A stretch of DNA of 41,879 nucleotides from Microbacterium sp. GTDB lineage: Bacteria; Actinomycetota; Actinomycetes; Actinomycetales; Microbacteriaceae. The stretch covers positions 1-41,879 of the forward strand of contig JAPSKH010000017.1 in NCBI GenBank assembly GCA_031177765.1, in the 5' to 3' direction. How positions within the stretch are numbered: the stretch's first letter is position 1; each line of letters starts with the position of its first letter. The position numbers and the translations under genes were made by a program. Under the pieces are notes generated by a model. That model did not search any database, was not told the origin of the DNA, and saw nothing but the letters and a program-made list of their open reading frames with translations. Of this stretch, positions 17,272-26,852 are shown piece by piece.

Positions 17272-18537
17272 TCATGCGGCCGGACTCGCGGCGGAGCGGA
17301 TGCCGCCGCGCCGTCGCCGGTCCGGCGCGCCCGTCACCCGCGGAGCGGGAACGATCGCCTCTCCGACGAAGCGGCGCAGCGCCAGGGTGAGCGGAGAGCG
17401 CGGAGCGATCTCGGCGATCGGACGCGCGGCCAGCAGCGCCGCGTCGGCGGATCGCGGGTCCTGCGGCAGGAACCAGACGTCCTCGATGCCGCCGAACCGG
17501 TCGAGCGTGCGTCGCACCTGGCCCCGCGCGTCGATGCCGAGGGCGCCGGGGCGGAGCCGGTTGGCGAGCACCGCGACGGGCGTCGCCCCGATCGTGGAGC
17601 GCAGCTCGGCGAAGGCGCGCAGGAACCGAGACACGCCGACCGGGTCGGCGCCGGCCACGGCGACCACGAGGTCGGCTGCGCGCAGGGCGGCCAGTGTGGC
17701 GGCATTCCGCCGGGGACCGTCGAGGTCGCTCATGATCTCCTCGTCGCGTTCGAGCGACGACGAGACGTCCACGACGGTGAACTCCGCCCAGTTCCGGCAC
17801 ACGGCCAGGGAGGCCGCTACGCGCTTCTCGCTGAGCTCGGGCCACCGGGAAGGCCGGTTGATGCCCGTGAGCACGTCGACGCCGGTGCGCCCGAGTGGCA
17901 GCGCGATCCGGGTGAGCTCGGCGGCGTCGAGGCCGCCGAGCTCGGCCTGCCGGCAGGCCGCCGCGAAGCCCGGGCCCTCGTCGGGAAGGCCCAGCGCGAG
18001 CGCGAGCGAGGGCGCATGGGTGTCGGCATCGACGAGACCGACGTGCCGCCCACCGCGCGCGAGCTCGACGGCCAGCTCCACCGCGACGGTGGAGCGCCCC
18101 GGCGCACCTGCAGGGCCCCACACCGCGAGGACGCCAGGCCCGGAGCGCTCCTTCCCCGCCGCTGGTCGCGCGGGCACGCCGACGACGGCCTCGGCGACCC
18201 GCCACGGCTCCGCGGCGAGCGGGAGCGGCTGCTCGAGCCCGCACGCGACCGCGAGCCGCTCATCGGCCGGGCTCTCACACAGCGGGACGATCCGCGTCGC
18301 CACGCGATCGCACAGCGCGACCACGGCGGGCGACAGCGACCTCCGCGACACCTGCAGCACGACGACATCGGCATCGGCGATCGCGCGCAGCACCGTCTCG
18401 GCCTCGGCCCCCAGCATCCCGTCTCCCGCCGCCGATGCGATGGCCGACGTGGGGAGCTCGCCCCGCACCTCGATGCCCTCGCGGCGCAGGCCGGCGGCGA
18501 GGCTCCGCGCGTCGTCGAGCGCGAGGACGACGCTCAC
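17272..18537 (-). CDS. TadZ/CpaE-like P-loop ATPase with degenerate Walker A
   Basis: 421 residues. The N-terminal 125 residues look like a receiver-like/ARD domain as in CpaE. The C-terminal SIMIBI/ParA-like domain starts with GPAGAPGRST (141-150), where the deviant Walker A lacks both the signature lysine and the catalytic lysine (Arg at 148). 'VGLVDADTHAPSLALALGL' (166-184) is the Walker A-prime/Asp strand. CpaE/TadZ proteins localise pilus or secretion machines. The upstream gene, overlapping by 4 nt, is a CpaB-like SAF protein, but no tadA/B/C or pilin gene is present here. Function unknown. An alternative is a septum- or envelope-associated MinD-like protein. Confidence 0.72.
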   Translation of the reverse strand: MSVVLALDDARSLAAGLRREGIEVRGELPTSAIASAAGDGMLGAEAETVLRAIADADVVVLQVSRRSLSPAVVALCDRVATRIVPLCESPADERLAVACGLEQPLPLAAEPWRVAEAVVGVPARPAAGKERSGPGVLAVWGPAGAPGRSTVAVELAVELARGGRHVGLVDADTHAPSLALALGLPDEGPGFAAACRQAELGGLDAAELTRIALPLGRTGVDVLTGINRPSRWPELSEKRVAASLAVCRNWAEFTVVDVSSSLERDEEIMSDLDGPRRNAATLAALRAADLVVAVAGADPVGVSRFLRAFAELRSTIGATPVAVLANRLRPGALGIDARGQVRRTLDRFGGIEDVWFLPQDPRSADAALLAARPIAEIAPRSPLTLALRRFVGEAIVPAPRVTGAPDRRRRGGIRSAASPAA

Positions 18538-19172
18538 GACCTGTTCCCGACCGTGGGGACGACCGAGAGGGCCGACTCGTCGGCCATCGCCGCGAGCGTG
18601 GCGGCCACGTCGGCACGCGGGATCACGAGCTCCAGAGCGGCGGCGCCTCCGCCGATCATGGAGTCGTCACGCGTGACCGACACGACCGTGGCATCGGCGA
18701 CGAGGATCCGGGGCGCGTCGTACTCCCCCTGCTCGATCAGGGGCGCCGCCCACACTTCGACGACCGCTCCGGCCTCCACCGAGGCCGGCACGTCGACCGC
18801 GCTGCGCACCACGACGCTCGTCGTGCGCGACGCATCGGCGTCACCGACAGAGCTCGCCGGGACGAGCTCGCCCGCCTCGATCGTGCGCGTGGCGACGGCA
18901 GCCGCGGCGAGGTCGTCGGGACCGACATAGGCGTCCGAGACGGTGCCGAGCGCGACGTCGACGACGCGGACGTCCGACGACGAGATCGCCTCCCCGGGGA
19001 CGATCGTGCGGGCGGCGGCGTACACCGGAACCGTCGTGCGCGACGCCGCCACGACGAGCCAGACGCCGGCGACCGAGACGACGATGAGGAGGATGCCGAG
19101 GAAGAAGCGCGCGTCGCCCCGGAAGGCGCGGCGCGGTGCACGAGCGGACTCGGTGGCGGTCATGCCTCCCAT
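18534..19172 (-). CDS. SAF-domain (CpaB/FlgA-like) single-pass membrane protein
   Basis: 212 residues from ATG 19172; GTG 19178 and ATG 19163 are close alternatives. A basic N-terminus, one membrane segment (about 22-43), then an extracytoplasmic SAF domain ('VPVYAAARTIVPGEAISSSDVRVVDV', about 48-110) like the start of CpaB/RcpC pilus-channel proteins. It is about 100 residues shorter than typical CpaB. It overlaps the TadZ-like gene by 4 nt, so the two are probably made together. A GATAAC -10-like sequence (19208-19203) inside a DnaA-box-like site lies about 30 nt upstream. Confidence 0.78.
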   Translation of the reverse strand: MGGMTATESARAPRRAFRGDARFFLGILLIVVSVAGVWLVVAASRTTVPVYAAARTIVPGEAISSSDVRVVDVALGTVSDAYVGPDDLAAAAVATRTIEAGELVPASSVGDADASRTTSVVVRSAVDVPASVEAGAVVEVWAAPLIEQGEYDAPRILVADATVVSVTRDDSMIGGGAAALELVIPRADVAATLAAMADESALSVVPTVGNRS

Positions 19173-19202
19173 CGTCACCCAACCGCCGAAAAGGCGTCGA
19201 TC

Positions 19203-19212
19203 GTTATCCACA
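19203..19212. promoter_or_regulatory. perfect DnaA-box sequence (GTTATCCACA)
   Basis: TTATCCACA at 19204-19212, preceded by G. It lies in the divergent gap between the SAF gene and the HTH gene and overlaps the probable SAF-gene -10 (GATAAC on the minus strand). It matches the classical DnaA consensus, but a second role as a promoter element is equally possible. Confidence 0.45.
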
Positions 19213-19250
19213 GCGCCTCGCGGGCGAAGCCCGGGTGGGAAGCGCGGGGC

Positions 19251-19256
19251 GATAAT
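19251..19256 (+). promoter_or_regulatory. -10 element of the HTH gene
   Basis: GATAAT (5 of 6 to TATAAT) ends 6 nt before ATG 19263. A leaderless transcript is inferred. Confidence 0.55.
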
Positions 19257-19262
19257 GGTCGC

Positions 19263-19544
19263 ATGCCCGATGCCCCCTCGTCCGACGTGCGCCTCCTCGC
19301 TCCCGCGCAGGTCGGCGAGATCCTCGGCGTCTCGGTGGACGAGGTCATCGCGCTCGTGATGGAGGGCCGGCTCCGGGGCATGCGCGTCGGCTCGCCGGCC
19401 CGGTGGCGCGTGGAGTCCGAGAGCGTGTCGGCCTACCTCGACGACCAGGCCGAGGAGGCACGCCGGATGGCTCTGTGGCGCCAATCGCAGACCGCCAGCT
19501 TCCCGGAGCTGTGGGGCACCGGGATCGTCCGCGATCCCGACTGA
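19263..19544 (+). CDS. BldC/excisionase-type helix-turn-helix protein
   Basis: 93 residues. 'RLLAPAQVGEILGVSVDEVIALVMEGRLRGMRVGSPARWRVESESVSAYLDDQ' (about 9-62) is an HTH_17 winged helix as in BldC and phage excisionases. The remaining C-terminus (about 65-93) is hydrophilic with Trp residues. Without phage genes nearby, a chromosomal regulator or nucleoid-type role like BldC is more likely than excision. It is divergent from the SAF/TadZ-like operon, which it could control; that is inference. Confidence 0.8.
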   Translation: MPDAPSSDVRLLAPAQVGEILGVSVDEVIALVMEGRLRGMRVGSPARWRVESESVSAYLDDQAEEARRMALWRQSQTASFPELWGTGIVRDPD

Positions 19545-19563
19545 CGAGACCGTCGAGGACGGC

Positions 19564-20163
19564 TCAGGGCATCGACGGCGCCTCGTCGGCGCGCACCCAC
19601 GCTACTGCCGTGAGCGGCACGATGCGGTACCCGGTGACGGCGTCGGTGCGCCGTGGCGCACCGGGGTCGTGAAGCGCGAGATCGAGATGGTCGGCGCCTG
19701 CCCGGTCGATCGTCCCCGACAGCGTGCGTCCCGACGCCAGATGGATGCTCACGCCGATGCGGCGTCGCACCAGGTCACGCAGCACGAACCCGAAGGTGAG
19801 ACGCTCCGCGAGGACACTGCGCGCGGGCGTCGGGCGGGCGCTGCGCAGGAGATCGGGGTGCGGCATCCCGATGGCGTGGATGGCGGCGAAGGGAGTCAGT
19901 GCCGCGCCGCGGCGCCCCTCGGGCATCAGCGCGGCCCAGTCGGCTCCGACGCCCGTCACACTCGCGCGCAGCGTCGCACCGTCGGACAGCTCGAACGATG
20001 CCGTCGTCGGGTCGTCGCGGGAGACGAGCTGGTGCAGCCGATCGGCGAGGGTCACGCGGGACAGTCGGAGCCGCTCGGCTTCGGTGTCCAACGCCGCGCG
20101 CTCGGCCTCCCACTCGGAGGCGAGCTGATCTTCGAGGTCGTCGAAGAACCGTTCCCAGCGCAC
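19564..20163 (-). CDS. unknown protein with two similar Sm-like halves
   Basis: 199 residues, GTG start placed by a TAGCCT box 6 nt upstream. A coiled-coil-prone N-terminus (about 1-35) is followed by two segments that align with each other: 53-99 (SFELSDGATLRASVTGVGAD, then 'LTPFAAIHAI') and 137-191 (SIHLASGRTLSGTIDRAGAD, then 'IVPLTAVAWV'), each preceded by a similar helix. The pattern 'L-x-x-G-x-T-L-x-G-x-V/I-x-x-x-G-x-D' plus 'V-P-L-x-A-I' recalls the Sm fold of Hfq/LSm proteins. The family is not one I can name; the Sm assignment is by eye only. Confidence 0.7.
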   Translation of the reverse strand: MRWERFFDDLEDQLASEWEAERAALDTEAERLRLSRVTLADRLHQLVSRDDPTTASFELSDGATLRASVTGVGADWAALMPEGRRGAALTPFAAIHAIGMPHPDLLRSARPTPARSVLAERLTFGFVLRDLVRRRIGVSIHLASGRTLSGTIDRAGADHLDLALHDPGAPRRTDAVTGYRIVPLTAVAWVRADEAPSMP

Positions 20164-20169
20164 GCAGGA

Positions 20170-20175
20170 AGGCTA
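20170..20175 (-). promoter_or_regulatory. -10 element of the Sm-like gene
   Basis: TAGCCT (minus, 20175 to 20170), 6 nt before GTG 20163. Confidence 0.5.
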
Positions 20176-20201
20176 GGGCACGCGGATCTCCCCAGGCGGA
20201 A

Positions 20202-20211
20202 GTTATCCACA
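20202..20211. promoter_or_regulatory. second perfect DnaA-box sequence (GTTATCCACA)
   Basis: TTATCCACA at 20203-20211, 1.0 kb from the first copy and in the same orientation. It lies in the divergent gap, just upstream of where the -35 of the Sm-like gene would be. Confidence 0.45.
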
Positions 20212-20301
20212 ACGGCCGAGAGCGGGGTTCCCCTGAAAGTTGCCTGTGTGTTTCACTGTCCGCGGAGACAACCCTGTCCCCCGATGTCGAGATAGGCACC
20301 C

Positions 20302-20739
20302 ATGGCCCAGACGCCCGCCGGCACAGCTCGTGTGTCGTACGCGTCCGCCGGCGCCGAGCTCTCCGAGTTCTTCGCGCCGCAGCGGACACCGTCCACCGCT
20401 CTGCCCGACCCCGAGCCGTTCCTTCGCAACCTCACGCGCGGCGTGCTGGAGGTGTTCGCCGGAGTCCGGGAGGTCGACCAGCTCGCACGCTGGCTCACCG
20501 AGGATCCCTACCGCAAGCTCGTGACCCGGGCGAACCTGGCGGCACGCGCGCGCAGCGCGCGCGGCGTCCCGGCTCGGCGCCCCGTCCACGCGATCCTCTC
20601 GGTGCGGTTCTCCTCGCCGGCCGACGGTGTCGTCGAGTCCGTCGTGGTGGTGCAGGGTCCGGCACGTACGCGGGCGGTGGCGCTGCGCCTGGAGGGCATG
20701 GACGGTCGCTGGCGCGCGACATCCCTCGCGCTTCTCTGA
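20302..20739 (+). CDS. Rv3235-family protein
   Basis: 145 residues. A disordered N-terminus (about 1-40) precedes a conserved domain with 'PFLRNLTRGVLEVFAGVREVDQLARWLTEDPYRKL' (about 44-78) and a C-terminal beta-rich part ending in 'ALRLEGMDGRWRATSLALL'. This matches the small actinobacterial family named after M. tuberculosis Rv3235, which also lies a few genes from secA. No biochemical function is known. GAGATAGG 5 nt before the ATG may serve as ribosome site. Confidence 0.82.
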   Translation: MAQTPAGTARVSYASAGAELSEFFAPQRTPSTALPDPEPFLRNLTRGVLEVFAGVREVDQLARWLTEDPYRKLVTRANLAARARSARGVPARRPVHAILSVRFSSPADGVVESVVVVQGPARTRAVALRLEGMDGRWRATSLALL

Positions 20740-20779
20740 GCGGCGCGCCGCCGGCACCGCGCGGGACGCGCTGCCGCAG

Positions 20780-21133
20780 TCAGCCCCTGTCGCCGTCGAT
20801 GAGTTCGAGCAGCCCCTTCAGCGCGTCGCGGATCTCGTCGTGGTCGTACTGGCCGGCACGGCTCTCCCCCGAGATGACCCCTGACCGGTGCACCTTCCGG
20901 AAGTCGCCGAACGGGAACGAGTACGCCTGCTTGGTCTCGCGGTTCTCGCTCTTGTCGATGCCGAGGTGCCAGTGCGCGTACTCGGTCCAGCCCTCCTTCT
21001 CGATGAACGCGTTCTCCTCGTCGGCCGTGGGGGCGGCCTCCGACCAGTCATCCCGCTCGTCGCGGACGACCTTCCCTTCGCGGATCAGGGCGCGCGCGTG
21101 CCGCAGCGCGGGTCGATTCAACTCGATCGCCAT
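20780..21133 (-). CDS. conserved hypothetical protein
   Basis: 117 residues, soluble, strongly charged, rich in Trp/Tyr/His ('EKEGWTEYAHWHLG', 'YSFPFGDFRKVHRSGV'), with 'DHDEIRDALKGLLELID' at the C-terminus. I do not recognise a characterised domain, but the composition is that of a real conserved actinobacterial protein rather than a shadow frame. The ATG is placed by a TAGCCT box 6 nt upstream. It is convergent with the Rv3235-family gene and shares its strand with alaA downstream. Confidence 0.75.
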   Translation of the reverse strand: MAIELNRPALRHARALIREGKVVRDERDDWSEAAPTADEENAFIEKEGWTEYAHWHLGIDKSENRETKQAYSFPFGDFRKVHRSGVISGESRAGQYDHDEIRDALKGLLELIDGDRG

Positions 21134-21139
21134 ACCCGC

Positions 21140-21145
21140 AGGCTA
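21140..21145 (-). promoter_or_regulatory. -10 element of the conserved hypothetical gene
   Basis: TAGCCT (minus, 21145 to 21140), 6 nt before ATG 21133; identical hexamer and spacing to the Sm-like gene. Confidence 0.5.
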
Positions 21146-21204
21146 CGATCCCGGCTCGTCGGCGGTCGAGGGGCTTGACGGCTGCCGCACGGCCCGCCGC
21201 GGAC

Positions 21205-22431
21205 TCACTGCCTGTAGGACGCGAGGAAGTTGCCCAGCCGCTCGATCGCCTCGGACAGCACCCGCGCTTCGGGAAGCGTGACGATCCGCAGATGGTCGGG
21301 CGTCGCCCAGTTGAAGCCGGTCCCCTGAACGAGAAGCACGTGCTCCGCGACGAGGAAGTCGTAGACGAGCTTGGCGTCGTCGTGGATCTCGTACACCTCC
21401 GGATCAAGGCGCGGGAAGGCGTACAGGGCTCCTTGGGGCTTGACGCAGGTGACCCCGGGGATCGCCTCCAGACTCTCCCACGCGGCATCCCGCTGTTCGT
21501 GCAGACGCCCCGTCGGCGCCACCAGCGCGTCGATCGACTGCACCCCCGACAGCGCCGCCTGCACGGCGTGCTGTGCCGGCACGTTGGGGCACAGGCGCGT
21601 CGAGGCGAGCAGGGTGATGCCCTCCAGGAAGCCGGCTGCGTGGTCCCTGGGGCCGGTGATGACGAGCCAGCCTGAGCGGTAGCCCGCCACGCGATACGTC
21701 TTGGACAGACCGTTGAAGGTGAGCACCAGCAGGTCGGGCGCGACGGACGCCATGGGGATGTGCTGCGCCTCGTCGAAGAGGATGCGGTCGTAGATCTCGT
21801 CGGCGAGCACGAGGAGCGAGTTCTCGCGGGCGATCTCGGCGATCCCCTCGAGCACCTGTCGCGAGTACACGGCCCCGGTGGGGTTGTTGGGGTTGATGAC
21901 GACGATCGCCTTCGTACGCGGGGTGACCTTCGCGCGGATGTCGTCGAGATCGGGCTGCCACCCGTTCTGCTCGTCGGCGAGATAGTGCACCGGCGTCCCG
22001 CCGCCCAGACTCGTCATCGCGGTCCACAGCGGGTAGTCGGGGGCCGGGATCAGCACCTCGTCGCCCTCGTCGAGCAGCGCCTGCATCACCATCGTGATGA
22101 GCTCGGAGACCCCGTTGCCGAGGAAGACGTCCTCCGGCCCGAACGACGGGAACGTCGGATCCTGCTCGTAGCGGTAGACCACCGCTCGCCGGGCCGACAT
22201 GATGCCCTTGCTGTCGCTGTACCCGTGCGCGTGCGGCACCGCCTCGATCATGTCGCGCACGATCTGGAACGGGGCCTCGAAGCCGAACACCGCAGGATTG
22301 CCCGTGTTGAGCTTGAGGATCGTGTGCCCCTCGGCCTCGAGCCGGTCGGCCTCGACCAGTGCCTGCCCGCGGATCTCGTAGAGCACATCCTTGAGCTTGG
22401 CGGACTGATCGAGGGGGCGGAGCGGACTCAT
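21205..22431 (-). CDS. alaA: alanine aminotransferase (AlaA-type PLP enzyme)
   Basis: 408 residues from ATG 22431, fixed by a TATCCT box 6 nt upstream. Fold-type I class I/II aminotransferase: 'LKLNTGNPAVFGFEAP', 'GYSDSKGIMSAR', 'NPNNPTGAVYS' (about 180), 'ADEIYDRILFD', and the PLP lysine in 'LSKTYRVAGYRSGW' (about residue 244). The N-terminus 'RPLDQSAKLKDVLYEIRGQALVEADRLE' is characteristic of AlaA/AlaT, which interconvert alanine + 2-oxoglutarate and pyruvate + glutamate. A related aminotransferase specificity cannot be excluded. Confidence 0.9.
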   Translation of the reverse strand: MSPLRPLDQSAKLKDVLYEIRGQALVEADRLEAEGHTILKLNTGNPAVFGFEAPFQIVRDMIEAVPHAHGYSDSKGIMSARRAVVYRYEQDPTFPSFGPEDVFLGNGVSELITMVMQALLDEGDEVLIPAPDYPLWTAMTSLGGGTPVHYLADEQNGWQPDLDDIRAKVTPRTKAIVVINPNNPTGAVYSRQVLEGIAEIARENSLLVLADEIYDRILFDEAQHIPMASVAPDLLVLTFNGLSKTYRVAGYRSGWLVITGPRDHAAGFLEGITLLASTRLCPNVPAQHAVQAALSGVQSIDALVAPTGRLHEQRDAAWESLEAIPGVTCVKPQGALYAFPRLDPEVYEIHDDAKLVYDFLVAEHVLLVQGTGFNWATPDHLRIVTLPEARVLSEAIERLGNFLASYRQ

Positions 22432-22437
22432 CGCATC

Positions 22438-22443
22438 AGGATA
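22438..22443 (-). promoter_or_regulatory. -10 element of alaA
   Basis: TATCCT (minus, 22443 to 22438), 6 nt before ATG 22431. Confidence 0.55.
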
Positions 22444-22505
22444 TCCGCGCCCCGTGAGGGCCAATGACCGCCGCGTGGACCGCGCCCTCGCCCCCGCCGG
22501 AAGCG

Positions 22506-25325
<2,820 letters not shown>

Positions 25326-25398
25326 GGAGTGTCTCCATCTTTCGGTGCGGCGCGTCGGCGCCCATGCCGCCTGGCGGCGCCCAGGCATATGTGCCCAT

Positions 25399-25407
25399 GT
25401 TATCCAC
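25399..25407. promoter_or_regulatory. GTTATCCAC site upstream of secA
   Basis: Third copy of the 9-mer (GTGGATAAC on the minus strand) found at 19203 and 20202; here the tenth base is C, so the DnaA match is 8 of 9. It lies 74 nt before the secA start and could supply a -10-like TAACAT to secA. Confidence 0.35.
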
Positions 25408-25472
25408 CTGTGACCTTGTGATGGGCTGGACGCCGCGAGCATGGGAAGACGGCCGGATGCCGGAGGGACGGA

Positions 25473-26024
25473 ATGAACGGACGGATGCCGCCGGCGGTGG
25501 CGCTGCTCGGCTTGGGGCTCGGGCTCGCGCTCGCCCTCACGGCGTGCGCGACCCCGCTGATGGGGCAGCACCGTGAGGCCGCTCCGGTGATGGACTCTCC
25601 GGATGTCTGCGACCCCGACGCCGTGGCCGGCGGGGTTCCCGACCGCTTCACACCGGTGGTCGTGGTGCTGTGCGACCCGGCCCTCACGATCCTTCCCGCG
25701 CCGACAGAGGAGCCAGTCCTCCCGCAGCTCACCGACGAGCCGTCGCGGGAACTGTCGGCGCCCGGGGACGAGCCGCTGGCGGACCCGCCGGTTCAGCCCC
25801 GCCGCTTCCAAGGGGACCTCGCTGCGCTGCTCGCCGCGCTCGCTGTGCCCGACCAGCCGCTCGCCGATGGGCCGTGCCCCGCGATGATGGTCTACCCGCC
25901 GGACGTGCGGCTCCTCGACGCCCACGGGCGGTGGATCCGCGCGGCGATCCCGCGCGACCGCTGCCACCAGCCGGTCCGGGAACCCGTGGAAGAGGCCCTC
26001 GCCCGCCTGACCCGCGTCGATTGA
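25473..26024 (+). CDS. secreted lipoprotein of unknown function
   Basis: 183 residues with GGAGG 7 nt before the ATG. A lipoprotein signal peptide ends in L-T-A-C (Cys 25). The mature part is Pro/Asp/Glu-rich, has four further cysteines ('DVCDPD', 'VVLCDPAL', 'DGPCPAMM', 'RDRCHQP') that could make two disulfides outside the cell, and shows no known domain. It is divergent from secA and 99 nt upstream of the PadR gene. Confidence 0.8.
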   Translation: MNGRMPPAVALLGLGLGLALALTACATPLMGQHREAAPVMDSPDVCDPDAVAGGVPDRFTPVVVVLCDPALTILPAPTEEPVLPQLTDEPSRELSAPGDEPLADPPVQPRRFQGDLAALLAALAVPDQPLADGPCPAMMVYPPDVRLLDAHGRWIRAAIPRDRCHQPVREPVEEALARLTRVD

Positions 26025-26073
26025 GGCGTCGCCATCGACACGCTCGGGCGGCATCCGCTCGAGTGTTTTCCAG

Positions 26074-26109
26074 GTATGTATATACTCAGCACGTACATAC
26101 TCGGTATAC
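26074..26109 (+). promoter_or_regulatory. palindromic operator and promoter of the PadR gene
   Basis: An AT-rich island holds GTATGTA (26074-26080) and its inverse TACATAC (26094-26100), centres 20 bp apart; a perfect palindrome GTATATAC (26078-26085); and GTATAC (26104-26109). TATACT at 26081-26086 is a near-perfect -10 inside the array. The layout suits PadR autorepression: bound protein would cover the -10. Confidence 0.72.
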
Positions 26110-26123
26110 ACATGGGAGACCGG

Positions 26124-26765
26124 ATGTCGGTACGACAGAGCCTGCTCGCGATCCTCGACCAGGGCCCCTGCTACGGCTACCAGTTGCGCGCCGAGTTCGA
26201 CCGACGCACCGGGTCCACCTGGCCGCTCAACGTCGGGCAGATCTACAACACGCTCGATCGGCTGGAGCGGGACGGCCTGGTCGAGAAGGGCGACGTCGAC
26301 GAGCACGGTCACGTGTACTGGCGGATCACCGACGCCGGGTCTGCCCACGTGCGCGAGTGGCTCCAGTCCCCCGTGATGCGCGGGCAGGGAACGAGGGACG
26401 AGCTCGCGATCAAGCTCGCCGTGGCCGTGACCCTTCCGGGCGTCCACGCCGCCGACATGATCGCCGCCCAGCGGCAGGGCTCGCGTGCCCGGCTGGAGGA
26501 GCTCCGGCGAGCGGCGGTCGCGGACGGCGAACCGCGAGGACCGGAGGAGTTGGCGCGGTCGCTCGTCGTGGACTCGATGATCCTCGTTGCGGAAGCGGAG
26601 CTGCGATGGCTCGAGCGCGTCGAGCAGCGTCTCGAGCGTCATCCCGACCACGCGCTCGCGCTGACGCTGTCCACCGAGAAGCCCCGGCGGGGCCGACCCG
26701 CCAAGGGCGAGGCATCCGGGGTCGAGCCCGGCGGGTCCCGGAAGCCGGTCGTCGCTTCTCTTTGA
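26124..26765 (+). CDS. PadR-family transcriptional regulator
   Basis: 213 residues from ATG 26124 (GGGAG at 26114-26118); an in-frame ATG at 26112 is less well spaced and starts at 26076 fall in the operator. N-terminal winged helix (about 1-85): '[51 protein letters not shown]', the PadR signature. The C-terminal part (about 95-195) is a helical dimerisation domain, followed by a basic tail. The palindromes just upstream predict autoregulation. Targets may include the lipoprotein upstream or a distant transporter; no efflux pump is adjacent. Confidence 0.93.
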   Translation: MSVRQSLLAILDQGPCYGYQLRAEFDRRTGSTWPLNVGQIYNTLDRLERDGLVEKGDVDEHGHVYWRITDAGSAHVREWLQSPVMRGQGTRDELAIKLAVAVTLPGVHAADMIAAQRQGSRARLEELRRAAVADGEPRGPEELARSLVVDSMILVAEAELRWLERVEQRLERHPDHALALTLSTEKPRRGRPAKGEASGVEPGGSRKPVVASL

Positions 26766-26841
26766 CACTGCACGCTGGCCCGAAGGATGCCCGTTGTGAA
26801 GGCGACCTGCGGCATCCTGTCCTCTCACAGCCGTACCCGGA

Positions 26842-26847
26842 TACCCT
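26842..26847 (+). promoter_or_regulatory. -10 element of deaD
   Basis: TACCCT ends 5 nt before GTG 26853; leaderless start inferred. Confidence 0.5.
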
Positions 26848-26852
26848 GAACT

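Noticed and set aside
17272..19172. A complete Tad pilus locus
   Set aside because: Only CpaB-like and TadZ-like genes are present; no TadA ATPase, TadB/C platform, prepilin peptidase or Flp pilin gene is seen nearby.
19203..20211. Replication origin, from two perfect DnaA boxes
   Set aside because: Only two perfect boxes 1 kb apart, no AT-rich unwinding region and no dnaA/dnaN/rpmH/gyrB neighbours. The sites are kept as a regulatory finding.
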